A stretch of DNA of 60,000 nt from Tubulanus polymorphus (GCF_964204645.1 NC_134033.1:5492231-5552230); one strand, 5' to 3'. Positions 10,686-23,619 are shown, numbered from the stretch's first letter. Made by a program: numbers and translations. Notes: generated by a model from the sequence alone, not told the origin.

Positions 10686-11085
10686 TGGACCCAGTTCCAC
10701 ACTTGTGTGGGTTTAATTTGATTCTGAATTAGGTTCGACAGTTTTGTCGATTTAATTTTATTGTGGATCCAGTTCTACAGTTGTGTGGCTTATTCGACCC
10801 AGTTCCACAGTTGTGCGGGTTTAATTTGACTCTGGACCCAGTTCCGCAGTTGTATGGGTTTTATTTGACTCCGAAACAGGTTCCGCTGTGTGGGTCGAAT
10901 TCGACTCTGCATCCAGTTTCACAGTTGGGTAGGTTTGATATGACTCTGAATCCACAGTTGCGGGGGTTTAATTTCAACCAGAATTCAGTTCCGCAGTTGC
11001 GTGGGTTTAATTTCACTCAGAATCCAGTTCCACACTTGTTTGTGTGGGTTAATTTGACTCTGGATCCAGTTTCACAGCGATCTTA
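10686..11085 (+). repeat. 39-bp minisatellite, array 1 of 3
   Basis: The unit is GACTCTGGACCCAGTTCCAC then AGTTGTGTGGGTTTAATTT, 39 bp and about ten diverged copies. The period is a multiple of three, so one frame stays open and reads as a 13-residue repeat (LDPVPQLCGFNLT). The same family occurs at 17970-18290 and 27050-27450, always in this orientation. Confidence 0.88.
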
Positions 11086-12730
11086 ATCCATCCTTCCACA
11101 CTCCCAACATTTAGAAAAATTCATGTTACGCAATTCAAGAAATTCTAGATGAACCGCGTATATGATTTTACATGAAAACATATACAGAATATAGCATATC
11201 TCTGAAGCTTGATTCCAGCTCATATTTTCTCAATGAATATAATGTATCCCGTTTGTGTAATCGACGTACTACTAAGGCCCTTTTGAAACTAGCACTATAT
11301 ATCATTTAGTAATTATTTCCGCAATACACAGTATTATTCCCTGCTTTTTAAGTAGTGCGCTGTATGTATATGTGTGCAAATTAGATATGATTGATAAAAA
11401 TTGATTGATAACGAACAGGTTATTCAAATGACGCCGTACACGGCCAGGTCAGTGGTTGATTCGAAAGAGGTTGGTGTGTGTTCAGTTCAAAATCACGAGT
11501 AAGCGTGATATCAGAATTACAGACGATATAGTCCACTGTATGGTGAAAGCTTGTTCATCTTTCCCGGAATAGTCGAATTTGAAATCAGAACTTGCCGATG
11601 ACGTCCTCGAATTTGGTAACGATTTGTGTTGATAGTCGATGTTTTGGACGTTCTCATAAAAAGTATACGAATTCCACGACTTTCTAAAGTATTCGGAAAT
11701 AGTATGAATTGATTTCAAGTCAAGCATCCCTAGAACACTAAATGAATATGAATGACATATATGCTAATTTTGACTTATCAAACGTTGAAATGATAGATCA
11801 CATTTGTATCGCTTCAAGTCTAACAGCTCTGCCCCCAACCACTCCCCCCCTCGGGGAATAATAGTAGTTGAGTGGGTTTTTAAGTCATCTGTCAGCCAAA
11901 GCGATGATATCATGCAACACGACCAATGGAGTGACCACGTTTATTCGCAAATTCATAAATGGGGTCCACCCTCGTGAATATTTCAGTGACCTTATAGATG
12001 TGAGAATACATTATATGCCCTTAGACTTTACCTCAGTATACAGAGGTTAACTCAAGCTATGAATTACTATCAAATTCAGAAAAGTAACCCCCCGTTCTAA
12101 CAGTAGACCGCGTACTTCGATCACTACATTCTCACCGGTGTCCCGGCATAGATCCGCGTATGAATCAAAGCATTGTGAATTTTCGAACAAAAAGACAAAC
12201 CGTGAAATGATAACCGGTTTTATTTTCGAACATTCTTCGCGACGTTGTTTAGGATATTAATACTTTGACAATAGCTTGAACGCCATGGTTGTAGGTCTCG
12301 GCGCGCCAGCGGTCCAAACACACGCTTACATACGCCCTGTAGTGGTGTTCCGATTAGCGTCAAAATCACGGAAAAACATGTCCGCTTTTTTGTCGAGTCT
12401 GCGAAATGACGGTAGAAATATTCGAAAGCAAATAAAGCGCCGATATTCAGAATTAGATCACGTATTTATTTTCCACCGTTGATTGGCATACATTTATATA
12501 GATATCTGGTATGAATAGCGAGGAAATAACCGATAAATTGGCGGTTCGGAGAGGAATGCCACAGGCAATTGAAGATAATTTCATGTTTTTTTCAAGATTA
12601 TTTTCAATTCATCTTAATTCATACGGCACCGATTGAAGAAGTTAGTTGAACAACTTCAGCATTGTCTTGTTAAGCGGGAACTGTACTGTTTGCAAACTGT
12701 CCCTGGAAGACTTAGGCAGTCACAAATTAT
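11086..12730. other. Intergenic
   Basis: AT-rich unique DNA. Frames of 60-81 codons on both strands carry no recognisable domains, and no convincing splice-bounded exon was found. Confidence 0.35.
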
Positions 12731-12786
12731 GTGGAGCGGCGTGGGCGAGTTGTTAGAGCGTTCGACCCTGAGAAACCAGGTCGTGA
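12731..12786 (+). mobile_element. tRNA-derived SINE fragment
   Basis: GGAGCGGCGTGGGCGAGTTG followed by GAGCGTTCGACC and CCAGGTCGTG matches the tRNA-like head of the SINEs at 29052-29232 and 30835-31040, including the A-box-like TGGGCGAGTTG. Only the head is present. Confidence 0.55.
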
Positions 12787-14150
12787 ATTTATTTTGAATT
12801 TCAAAATTAAATTATAGAATAGAAAAATTAACAGGATTTCGTGTGAATTTTTTTTTTACAATATAGAGCAATAATGAAAATACAGGAAATACAGAACACC
12901 CAGAGAAGAAAAAAGTGACTTATACGAATCCGAGCCCCCTTAGCCTATATCGATATCGAATCAATGACATGATCTTGTCACGAATCAAACAAATCTGGCC
13001 ATGGATAAAACTTGGCCAAGGATTCCAGATCAAGCTGCGATGTTTCACCGCGATAAAGACGACCTGGCAATGTTATCCGGTGTTTGTGCAATGAAACTCG
13101 ATAACGAACGTGTCGAAATCGCGTTGATATTTTTATCCCTATTGACAGTCAGCATTTCGCTTGTAATACCTCGGTCACATTCCGATGATGTTTTTGTTTC
13201 CCGCAATCGTTTTGTAATATTCGCGTCCTAAATAAACACGAACGCGGCCGCCGCCGTTCTGGGAGGCGGACGAATAAACGTGGTTCGACATCCGAGTATT
13301 GATTTCGCGGAATCGCTTCGGCCGCCGTTAGGGGCGACCTGCCGCAAACCTGCTCACGTATCAACTTCGTAACTGGAATTTTGATAGTTCCATATAAGAC
13401 GAGGGCCAAAAATCCAAAAGTCTTGCGTTGGCAGAAATCGGATGGTCTTTTAGACCGGACTAAATCCTTTTAGTGAATTGAAGAACAAAGCTCATTTTGA
13501 CCCTAAATGAACCCACATTTTCGAGATATTCAACTATTTTTGAGATCGTTTTAGTGCAACTCAGTTGTAGACCATTGAAGTCAGTATTTCATGCGTTCTT
13601 AAAAGTTTAACTATGCTTTTCGATGTTTTCAAGGCGTATTCGATGACTATATGGACACATGACATGAGACTCATATCACACTTTGTATATCTGTCTCGGA
13701 AACGATTGCCATTAGGCGACGGGCTTGTGAGAGAGTACGTACATACTGAGGCCAGCCGATTAGGAGGTGGGGGTGGGGACAGAACAAGTTTATGAGAGGG
13801 AATGGGGATGTGGCTCTAGCTTTGGAAACAGGATGAACAGAGTGTTGGACAAATGGAAAGTAGGAGTTAATTAATCAAACATGGCCTTGACTTGTTAGAT
13901 ATTGGCAGTTATAGAAATCGGTTGGTCTTTTAGGCTGGTCTAAATTCTAGAGTAAATCGAAGAACATTCGAAGCTAATTTCGATCCTTGATGAGCCTGAA
14001 TTCTCCGAGAAATTCAAATCATTGTGGATCTCAACATGTTCTGAGATCGTTCTGGCGCCGGGAGGGGGGATAGCGAGGAATGTTTTCATACTCGTACGCG
14101 TAAGTACGCATATTAATATGTGATAGCAAGAGCGGATGCCCCACTTCGAT
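12787..14150. other. Intergenic with a CpG-rich island and a diverged duplication
   Basis: 13230-13350 is CpG-rich, with GCGGCCGC at about 13243. 13001-13231 is a 76-codon frame with one hydrophobic segment (residues about 40-58) that I cannot assign. A diverged direct duplication links about 13425-13530 with about 13905-14010 (GGTCTTTTAG and GAGAAATTCAA-type landmarks). Confidence 0.35.
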
Positions 14151-14159
14151 ATAAATCGA

Positions 14160-15065
14160 TATTGACACTTGTTGTAGCGCGCGCATCGTTCGGGAAATGC
14201 GAGAGGAAATCGAGACGGGAAATGCTAAACTCTCACTAAAAACGATATTTGTAAAAACATATACGTACGTACGTGTGGTTTGTGCAATGCGCGTCGCGGG
14301 TGATAATCAATTTGACTCGCTCGACCGCGCGCGCGCGTATAGCCGATAGAAAACCCCACCGGCTTAGCTCGATACGGTTACTATTTCATACTGTCGCCTC
14401 TATATACACAACCAGCAAGCGCATTTACCAATATAGAATTGTGTCGCGAAAGACTATTGTTGGAAGCGTGAACTGGCGAGTATTTCGGATATCTATACAT
14501 AGTTTAGAAGAATTTATTTCGGTTTGTTCAACATTTGAGAAAATATTCCGCGTAAGCTACCGCACCTTATCGTTGCGTTCGAAGCATACATACTTTGGGC
14601 TGGAAAGATCATTTTGTTGAAACTTTTTTCGAGGGAATATTTCGTATCGGATATCGAGGATTTTACATGAAAGTGAGTTTGATCGGGAACGAACGCGCGC
14701 GCAGCCGAATGGGAAATACGTATTTAAAATAATATATACAAATCGGATTGCGCGAGGACTTTCTGAAAGTGAAATATACTGACGTCTAGTCGAGCGGATC
14801 GAAATCTTTGTTGCGTTAGGTTCGAGGCACTTTTTGTGTCATTTGTCACCCGCGACCTGACCGTGACCTGCCTGAACAAAAGTGAAATTCCGAAAAAACT
14901 TGTCGTGGCGAACGAATTACGCGCGTTAACAGTAGGACTACATATATGGAAGGTTAACTAGTGTGTACTAGCATACTATATTAGCTGTAGAATTCTGACT
15001 GATTCTGTGTTAAGTTATCATCATCAGTTCGTATAGTTCATACCTGTTAGTCGATTAGAGCAGCT
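14160..15065 (+). promoter_or_regulatory. Possible promoter/5' UTR region
   Basis: CpG-rich DNA with several GCGCGC runs (14180, 14325, 14695) stands out from the AT-rich surroundings. It precedes a short ATG-initiated segment with a strong splice donor at 15099. It could be an upstream promoter of the plakin gene or of an unrelated transcript. No core promoter element can be pinned down. Confidence 0.25.
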
Positions 15066-15098
15066 ATGCCCGTACAAGGTAGAAGATATCAACCGAGG
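15066..15098 (+). CDS. Candidate alternative first coding exon (11 codons)
   Basis: ATG opens an 11-codon segment, MPVQGRRYQPR, that stops exactly at AGG|GTAAGA, a near-perfect donor, in phase 0. Phase 0 is what the exon at 26445 requires, so an 11-kb first intron would be possible. The evidence is only the ATG, the donor and the phase. It could equally belong to another transcript or be chance. Confidence 0.2.
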
Positions 15099-16694
15099 GT
15101 AAGACGAGAATTTCTAGAGATTGATGAAAACATTTCGGAAAGTCTTAATTCATCCTAGACCTTGTAAATGTATCCAAAAACTGGGTCACTTTAGGAACCG
15201 AGTGGTTTCAGTCAATATAGTCGGTTAACCAGGACTGTATCTAGCATTTGAATTTGTTTCTTTTTTCTGTGGGTGGAGGAGGGTGGAGGAGGGTGGAGGG
15301 CTTAGAGAATCCCGAAAAAGAGCAGTTCTATTGGATTTGACAATGATAATTGCATAAAGTGTACTTTTCCAAAATGTCTAACCTGTTAACAGCGCTTACA
15401 TCTTTTCTACATGTCAATTAGAAATACGTCATTCTTTCAATGGAAAGGTACCGAACACGAAAAGTTATTCATATTTCGAATAATCTTAAATATAATCTAT
15501 TGTGCTTTCGCCTATAAACCACCAGATCATCACCATCACCATCATGTGCTGCCACCTTTGCTCACTTCCTGTCCGCTGTAATGGTTTTTTACCGCTTTAA
15601 AAAAAAAATTTTCAATGGAAGTGTTTGCCATTTGCATTTGACGCTTCGAATGCTATCGAGGTCACCGAGGTTAGCTGCGTTAATTTATGGTAACCCGGTA
15701 CTAAATGAACGTTTCTTGAAAGCTTCCATCAGCAACTCGTTTTTGGTAAGTGGCTGCATACAATAGCTTCCGGTCTGACTAGCGCCAGCTAGCGAGAACA
15801 AATTCACAATGGCATGTCAGACTTCTGCAACATCTATACACAGAATTATGACTTTTCTCAAAGGTTTAAGATTTTGATCAATTTTTCTTGCCAAATCAAC
15901 GAGGTTTTTCAATTGCACACGTGTATAACATACGCTCGGTTCGCGATGGGCTTTAGGCTTCTTATTTCACAGAAATTTAAATCTGTTGTTTACATCGATT
16001 CACAAATGGTTCTAGACTTAGATTTCGGTTGGATCGAAATGGTGGGTCACGGGGCTTGTCTTTGAGGAATATCTCGCCGTATGGCTGCAGCTGGTAAAAA
16101 CTTTGAGACGGACCCACAATAATGCTTTTGCTACCTGGGGCCGTTCGTCGTGGTTGCGCTGTAAAGGACTTATCTCATATAGGCCGACAAAAAACATATA
16201 CTTCGGTGAAAGCTCCGAAAAGAGCATCTAAACAACATTTTTTTCATATATGTATTTGCTTGCGCGGGTGGCAAATATCACCACCCAAAATACTAATAAA
16301 TCTCAAATGTAAACGTGACGTGGACAATAGCGTATTATTCGACAAATAGGTGGGTATTGTCACTATCTTTTTTCACGATGAATTTCTCGATCTTGGGACC
16401 GAAATCCACTCTCGGCGGGGATGACTTTTGATCGGAACCACGTTCCAGGGCGTTGCCGGTGAGAGAGTATTGGATATCTTTGAACCAAAATAGTCGCATC
16501 TTAAAAAAAAACGAATTCGTATTCTTTAATCGGTCTATTCAGACTGATTGAGAAACGATCAAACTACTCTTTCCAAATGAGATTGTTTGTATTGCTTCGA
16601 ATTTGAAATAGAATGGGGAATAGATTTTGCGGTTTTGCTCCTGATGATGATAGAAAAGTAGAAAACGAACTACATGCGTATATATGAGACAACT
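15099..16694. other. Intergenic or intronic sequence
   Basis: No supported exon. Contains a short GGAGGGT tandem (15273-15297) and a CATCACCATCAC stretch near 15530. Confidence 0.35.
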
Positions 16695-17150
16695 TTCGTT
16701 TTAACGTATTCCGATTTCGGAATAACAATTCCGGATTACAAACTCTCTACCGGCCGCTTCTATCGGGTTTATAGATTACAAACTCTCTACCGGTCACTTC
16801 TATCAGGTTTAAAGATTTTATAAACTCTCTACCGGCCGCTTCTATCAGGTTTACAGATTACAAACTCTCTACCGGCCGCTTCTATCAGGTTTAAAGATTT
16901 TATAAACTCTCTACCGGCCGCTTCTATCAGGTTTAAAGATTTTATAAACTCTCTACCGGCCGCTTCTATCAGGTTTATAGATTACAAACTCTCTACCGGT
17001 CACTTCTATCAGGTTTACAGATTACAAACTCTGTACCGGCCGCTTCTATCAGGTTTACAGATTACGCTATTCCAGAATAAGTAGAGCGTCTTTTTTTCGG
17101 TCGAAACGAATGCGCCAGAATTCCGGAATCACAGACCAATCGAAACCGGC
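16695..17150 (-). mobile_element. Dispersed element carrying the 40-bp minisatellite (copy 2, inverted)
   Basis: Contains the complement of the 6831-7470 element: about eight 40-bp units (ACAAACTCTCTACCGGCCGC then TTCTATCAGGTTTACAGATT) at 16738-17066. The right arm that follows has GCTATTCCAGAATAAGTAGA, GAATGCGCCAGAATTCCGG and AGACCAATCGAAAC, matching the arms of copy 1 in inverse order. Confidence 0.65.
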
Positions 17151-17969
17151 CTTAATGTATACAATTTTTTTCACGTTATCTAGTCAGTCGGGCCTTGTCA
17201 AATTGTGCAAATTGGAAACCAGTTTTTTGAAATGTTTAAGCGAGGTGGCGAAAAAAATTGAAATGCTTTTTAGAATGTCGTCTGCATTTTGAAAAGCTAA
17301 TTGGAAAATGAGAAAGCAAATGTTTGCCAGATCTGCTTAGATTGGTCGCAGTTGGGTAGAATTACCAATAATTCAACACTTCGGACATGTATTAAGCTCG
17401 GCGGATTTTCACGGCCAGAATCAGGCATTTTATTTTGGTAATTTGATCTATTTTCGATACCTAGCCTAGGCTAGCAAATGGAGAGTTAAAATCCCGTTTA
17501 ATCTTAATATCGAAAACGATCGATTCTCGTCCGAAGAACGGGAGATTTTCTTTTTCGCAAAGAAAAACACGGCTTCGATTTCGCTTTGAAACTTTGTCTG
17601 GTCATATAAAACGTCCACTTAAAAGCATACTTTGCTTTGAACAAGAAATAACAGTCTCCTTTTCGCATTTGGAAAATTGTGAAAATAAAAGAGATCAAAC
17701 GATGATTTATGTGACAAAAATGTGAAAAGTTATGATGAACATATATATAAAGCTTACGTTCTGGCTAATTGGTTATTGCACTAGGCGAACTTTAGATCAG
17801 TTCAGAGGGGTCCCAGTGTTCCGTATAGCTGTCAGTGAAGTTAGAATCTCGAGTTGAAATTAACAAATGATGATGATTTTATCCCTAAATCAAATTTCAC
17901 CCGATGACCTTTAACAGTTCCAACTATTGTGAACTCTTAAGGGTAAATGAGTTGATTTTTAAGGTGGAG
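17151..17969. other. Intergenic or intronic sequence
   Basis: AT-rich, no supported gene or repeat. Short frames at 17110 and 17504 carry no recognisable features. Confidence 0.35.
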
Positions 17970-18290
17970 TCAAACAGAAAATTCAACAGGTTTAATTTGA
18001 CTCCGAATGAACCCAGTTCCACAGTTGTCCGGGTTTAATTGGACTGTGGATCCCGTTCCACAGTTATGTGGGTTGAATTTGAACCAAGTTCAATAGTCGC
18101 ATTGGGTTAGTTTGGTTCTGGACTCGGTTTCACAGCTGTGTGGGTTTAATTTGACTATGGATCCAGTTCTACAGTTGTGTGGGTTTAATTACACTTTGGA
18201 TCCAGTTCCGCAGTTGTGCGGGTTTGATATAACTCTGTATCCAGTTCCACAGTTGCGTGGGTTGAATTTGACTCTGTTCCACAATTATCT
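17970..18290 (+). repeat. 39-bp minisatellite, array 2 of 3
   Basis: About eight diverged units of the CCCAGTTCCACAGTTGTGTG family, same orientation as array 1. Translation again gives DPVPQLCGFNLT-like peptides. Confidence 0.85.
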
Positions 18291-19304
18291 ATTAAAACCA
18301 AAGTTCCCAGGGTTTGTATTTGAAGTCCTGTGGCTAAACTGTGGGTAGTGTCTGTCTTTTGATTTAGATGACAGAAAATGAACAATAAATCTCTTATAAA
18401 CGACCTCCATTCAATTTCTTCCGATTCCACTTACACCATAACATTATATAATACGAAATGTCTAACTAAGCATTACTATAGGTCTTTCGAACGAGAAAAC
18501 GGCCATACTATTTCTGGGGGATTAAGGTCGCTCCGCGCGTTTGAAAAGAATTCCGTTTCAGCCATCGCCGCTTTAAAAACGCCCCGACACTAATCATTGC
18601 GTTTATGACGTCATTTTCGACTATACCCAAACAAAGCGCAGACGAAAATAATCGGTTCCAAATCACGGAAACTCTCGCAAATTTAGGTCGCTCTTTTGAA
18701 TTCGACTGAATTTATTTCGTTAATCGTCTTTTGTGGGTGTATTATCTCCAGGATTGTAACTGGAATTAGATCTATGCGTGTAAACATAGACGTAATATAT
18801 CATACGTGCCTATGCATATAATTCATTCATGCTGTATTTTTACCGAATAATCTAATATATTATCCATGATATATGTAGTATTACTTGTTACGGTTTGACT
18901 GGTTGATTGTCCTTACCTGTCGGGATATGTTCAATTTGTATTTGACACCCCCTGCGTTCCATAAGGCGGCGGTTGTCAAAATGTGTAGTGTTGTTTTAAT
19001 TCACGAGCGTTTGTTGACAAATTGGTATACGTTGATTTATTCTGGGACCTACTGTCGTGGGAAATTGCGTTATACAACAAAGCGCGGCTATCCCATCAGA
19101 TGGCGCGACTAGCATACAGTCTAGGGTTGTCGACCTAAGTTCATTTTCATTTAACCTCGAACTCTTATCATAAGCAACTACAAAATATATATATGGCTTT
19201 CTAATCGAAGTTTTGTTTAGTTTTTTCAATTGATGGTTCGATTTTAATTGAAATGTCGACGAAATCGAAGCGCTGCAAAGTGTTACCATCATTAAAACCT
19301 GTAC
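18291..19304. other. Intergenic or intronic; one CRE-like octamer
   Basis: A GC-richer patch at 18500-18690 contains a perfect TGACGTCA at 18606-18613 and may be regulatory. The rest is AT-rich without a supported exon. Confidence 0.35.
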
Positions 19305-19650
19305 ATGTTAATGTTTCTACTGCACACTAGTGACACCTGGTGGATCCTTGCTTGCCACGAGTGGTATCCTATTGTAACAGGTGTAAATGTCCTACTGCAA
19401 ACTAGTCATACCCGGTGGATCCTCACTTGCCACAAATGGAATCCTCTATTGCTACAGCAGTCGATGGATCCTGACTACAAGTGGAATCTTCTATTGCCGC
19501 AGATGTCCAACTGCATACATGTGACACCTGGTGGATTCGCGCTACAAGTGGAATTCTCTATTGCGGCAGTAGTTGAAGTCCTACTGCACACATCAGTGGA
19601 ACCTGGTGGACCCTCACTACAAGCGGGATCTTCTATTGCCATTCTTTAAC
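19305..19650 (+). repeat. Minisatellite, units of about 80-90 bp
   Basis: Four to five diverged copies with landmarks CTACTGCA, GACACCTGGTGGATCC, ACAAGTGGAATC and CTATTGC. A single related copy lies in a plakin-gene intron at about 32672-32730. Confidence 0.75.
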
Positions 19651-21634
19651 GGCGGTAGATTCGTTATTGCAACACCGCGTTGTTTCCTAGACCCAGCGGC
19701 GGCTTTTTTAACGGACTCTGACCGTATGACGTTTTAATGCAGTCTTAGAATGTAATTATCAAATTGATTGATAGTCCATTAATTGTAATCCGTGACCAAA
19801 TTAGCCTGTCAAGTAATTCAACCGGCATATTAGTGGAAAGCTGTTTGCAATTAGGGTAACACGTTGCATGTTACATCATTAATTCTCACTCTATTTAAAT
19901 CAGTGTCAACGTTCAAATATATCTTATAACGCCACCCGATGTGTGGGCGAAATATATCATACGAATACGATATGCACGTGTATATTTCATAAGCCAACGA
20001 TTTCCCCGATTTTCATAACGGTAAAATCTTCACAGCGGTCCTAACGCTACCCGGTTATTAAGGGCCGGTTCCAGAGTCGAGAATTAAGTCCCCACATAGT
20101 CTTAAATCCTCTGAGTTGTTAGATTGGCTTTGAACTAAGATGCTCTTAGACCGGTCTTAGGTTTAAGCCATAACCAGCCTGATTGTCAACTCGGTGAAAT
20201 ATTCACAGTATAATACCGATCAAGACCGCGAATTAATGGATTCGAACCCAAATTCTGGTCGTCCCGTCTTTCAATCGACATCTTACGAAAGTAAGATTTG
20301 ACGCAGGTGATGCTCGAAAAGGCGTCGTATATCGGGCGACGCGACTACATCTCTGTTAGCTTTAGAACGGCTGTAAATCGTTTCTGTAGTACGAGCTAGT
20401 GTAGCAGTGAAACAAAAGGTGTCGCGTTGGTGCAGCGCTAGAAAGCTGAAACTCATTTTGAAATTAGTATAACGACGTATATTCAATTTCCCTTGGAGGA
20501 ATATTGTTAGATCTTGTCACCGATACGTATCCAGGTTTACAGTTCACGTACTAGGGGGATCCTGGCTCGATGGGGGTGAAGAGTGATGGCTTTTTGAATA
20601 CGCCCCAAACAACATCCGGATATCATTTTATGTTCTCTTTATTTCACAGATTTAGAACGATTCAAATCTGTAAACAGATAAACTCATAGAACTTTTAGAT
20701 TGCTCAACACAATGAATACAAAATCGCAGAATCGCCCGTTATAAAGATATTTGTAATTAATGTCATTATCATTGAATTGATTCTAATAGACATTTAAAAA
20801 TGAAATTCTTCAAAAGTTTCAACATTTTAAAGCAGTGTCAAATATGATTAGGCATAAGAGCTGATTGATCCTAACCCGTCCTAAATCAGGGTTCCTTGGG
20901 ACGTTCTGCAAACAATCGAATTGAGTGTCCCGGGAAAGATCTCCACTCCTGTGGAATTCTAAACAAGTTTATAGTGATTGCGATAATAACGTTTTAAATG
21001 TTGTTTTTGCAAGACATTACGCATTAACCGGTGCGTTAGCCGTGAAGACCAAGCGCCTCATAAACAACTAGGACCCTGAACGCGAGCCAACTTTCGGCCC
21101 GAGTCGTGAACGAGGGTAGCGTCAGGGTTGTTCGGCGGATTATAGTTTTAGAAACCCGGGCCGCGTAAACCATGCGTGTTCGGATTATAAATCCGGTTCA
21201 GTCTGGTTCTACGTTACGCGTTCGCGAGCGCGATATTATTATTCTCAGAAATACTTAAGGGTTGGCGTAACCCCGACGACCTTCGCTAGACCTACGAGCT
21301 AATTGCTCGTAGGATATACAAAACGAGACAAGAATTTATACGTAGAAAGTAGTAATTATTGTCGTTTTTTTCTGTTAGTTAATATAATCAAACACTGATG
21401 ATATCGTTATTACGGCCCCGTCGAGTAAAACAAGTTCTATATTAGCCCCTGTTGCAATTACTTAAAAACGGAACAAGCACTTCCTTGATGGAAAACAAGT
21501 ACTACCTTTTTTCGGCTGATTATCATGATAATTAGTATAATGCAGGCCAATAGACGTTTACGTCATTTTGAGATGGGGTATAAGATAAGGTCATCAAGAA
21601 CGCGAATTCAATAAGAAAGCAATACCATCACGAC
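19651..21634. other. Intergenic or intronic sequence
   Basis: No supported gene. About 20225-20285 contains GGATTCGAACCCA, the complement of a tRNA B box, and may be a SINE remnant. About 20055-20170 has AGACCGGTCTTAG-type sequence related to the 47-bp array at 25735. 21291-21313 is a perfect palindrome with 9-bp arms (CCTACGAGC, 5-nt loop, complement). Confidence 0.4.
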
Positions 21635-22340
21635 CGTTGGGCTTGGCGTCCGTTCTAGTCACTCACTCCCACCACAGTTGTGAGGGGAGTTCACCTACAA
21701 CCCAGGTGTCCGTTCTAGTCATTAACTAACACCACTACTACCATGTGTCTGTTCTAGTCACCGACTCTTACCACAGTTGTGAGGGGGTTCACCAAGAACC
21801 CATGTACCTGTTCTAGTCACTTACTCCAACCACACCTGTGAGGGGTTCACCAAGAACCCATGTGCCTGTTCTGGTCACTTACTCAACCACAGCTGTGAGG
21901 GGAGGTCAACAAGAACCCATGTGCCTGTTCTAGTCACTTACTCCAACCACAGCTGTGAGGGTTCACCAAGAACCCATGCGCCTGTTCTAGTTACTTACTC
22001 AACCACAGCTGTGAGGGGAGGTCAACAAGAACCCATGTGTCTGTTCTAGTCACTGTCTCTTACCACAGTTGTGAGGGGGGTTCACCAAGAACCCATGTGC
22101 CTGTTCTAGTCACTTACTCCAACCACAGCTGTGAGGGGGTTCACCAAGAACCCATGTGCCTGTTCTAGTCACTTACTCAACCACAGCTGTGGGGGGGGGG
22201 GTTCACCAAGAAACCAAGTGCCTGTGCTAGTCACTTACTCCCACCACAACTGTGAGGTGAGTTCACCAAGAACCCAAGTGTCTGTTCTAGTCACTTACTC
22301 CAACCACATATGTGAGGGGAGTTCACCAAGAACCCCCCAG
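21635..22340 (+). repeat. 57-58-bp minisatellite, about 12 copies
   Basis: The unit has landmarks CACTTACTCCAACCACAGCT, GTGAGGGG, TTCACCAAGAACCCATGTG and CCTGTTCTAGT. Copies are close to each other, with small length changes in the G run. It ends directly against the palindromic element at 22342. Confidence 0.9.
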
Positions 22341-22341
22341 G

Positions 22342-22425
22342 GCCCGGTTTTGTAGACCGGTATAACCTTCTATAGTTCTATATTAGCCCCGGGTTAAAGG
22401 TAATACCGGTCAGTAAACCGGGCCA
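22342..22425. mobile_element. Palindromic MITE-like element (copy 1)
   Basis: GGCCCGGTTTTGTAGACCGG is followed by TATAACC. After a short centre the near-complement GGTTAAAGGTAATACCGG TC..AAACCGGGCC closes the hairpin. A related element with the same CCCGGGTTAAAG core lies at 33329-33427. Confidence 0.6.
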
Positions 22426-23600
22426 GGTGTCAGTTTGTGCGAGTGTACATGCAGTCCGATGTCACTAGAATATGGTTCAAGTCCCGATGAACAGAAAAAA
22501 ACAGAAGTTAATTAATTAATTAAGTTCCCGTACTTTGATGAAATAACTGCAAACATGTTCCTACCAGAACTGTCTGCTGCAAATGATATTCTGATAATCT
22601 AAGATAAAATATGCCTGAAGACGTTTTAATCGGAACCTAGGTTACTAAACATTGTGTAATCGTCTTCCTCGCTCGAAATCGCCAGCGCGAGTCCTGTAAA
22701 TACATGAAAATGCTTATTATTTTGAATTAAGTATACATAGCATAAATGTACTGCTTACTGCGCTTAAGCCAATTTAGGGCCTAAATCATTCGGCGAAGCG
22801 CTCGGTGCATTCAGACCCGCTTATCCGGAACGAAGTCGCCGTTTAAGAATTTCGGTTTTCGTCGTCGTAAACAACACAACGCCGGACACCTGGGCACTGT
22901 CGGTCGGGAGAGGAGTGGTCGAAAGGATATCTTTACATAATCAACATCATTTTCATCAATCGTCGTATTTTTTGCAAGGTAGGGGAAAATGTTTCTAACG
23001 AAGAAGTAAAGAGTATATCATGAATCAGGAGATTGATATAAACGACCTTTTTCAGGTTCTCAATTAGAATTTGAGTCTCGGCTTTCATATAACTCAACAA
23101 TGAGAAAGAGTAATTTTTTTCAAAGAGCTTTGCAGATAATACTCAACGCGCACGTTTTAGGTGCTGTTTGGTTTTGCTGTTTTTAACTTATTCAAGAAAC
23201 TTGCGTCATATTTATGCATTTTTTTCTTTTTCGTATCGTATTTCTTTGGGTTCTCTTAGAAAAACGTTTATGTAATCCTTATACGATAAAATGATTTACA
23301 TAATACAAAATTGGTGTTAAGTCAAAGCACTGTTATAAAAAAAAAACGATAGTGCCGAAACTCACGCTCTATATTTGAAATTGGCATAAAAACACGTTGA
23401 AATGTAACGATCATTTATTTTTACGATATCAAAGCAAATATGGTATAAGTGTACGTAGCCCCGATTTCAACGGGGCTTCGTGAAATATCATGGTGGCCAC
23501 TTTTAGCAGGACTTCGCTGTTACAATTTTTACGAGTGGGCACTTTAGGAGTTTAAGGGCTTTAGGAAACTTTTCGTCGTAAAATCAACAATGAGGTTGTT
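22426..23600. other. Intergenic or intronic; CpG-richer patch
   Basis: 22780-22930 is GC-richer than the flanks and could be regulatory. The rest is AT-rich. No supported exon. Confidence 0.3.
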
Positions 23601-23619
23601 TTTTTTCGGTAGTAACAAA

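Noticed and set aside
13001-13231. 76-codon frame with one hydrophobic segment
   Set aside because: No homology, no splice signals, and length within chance expectation.
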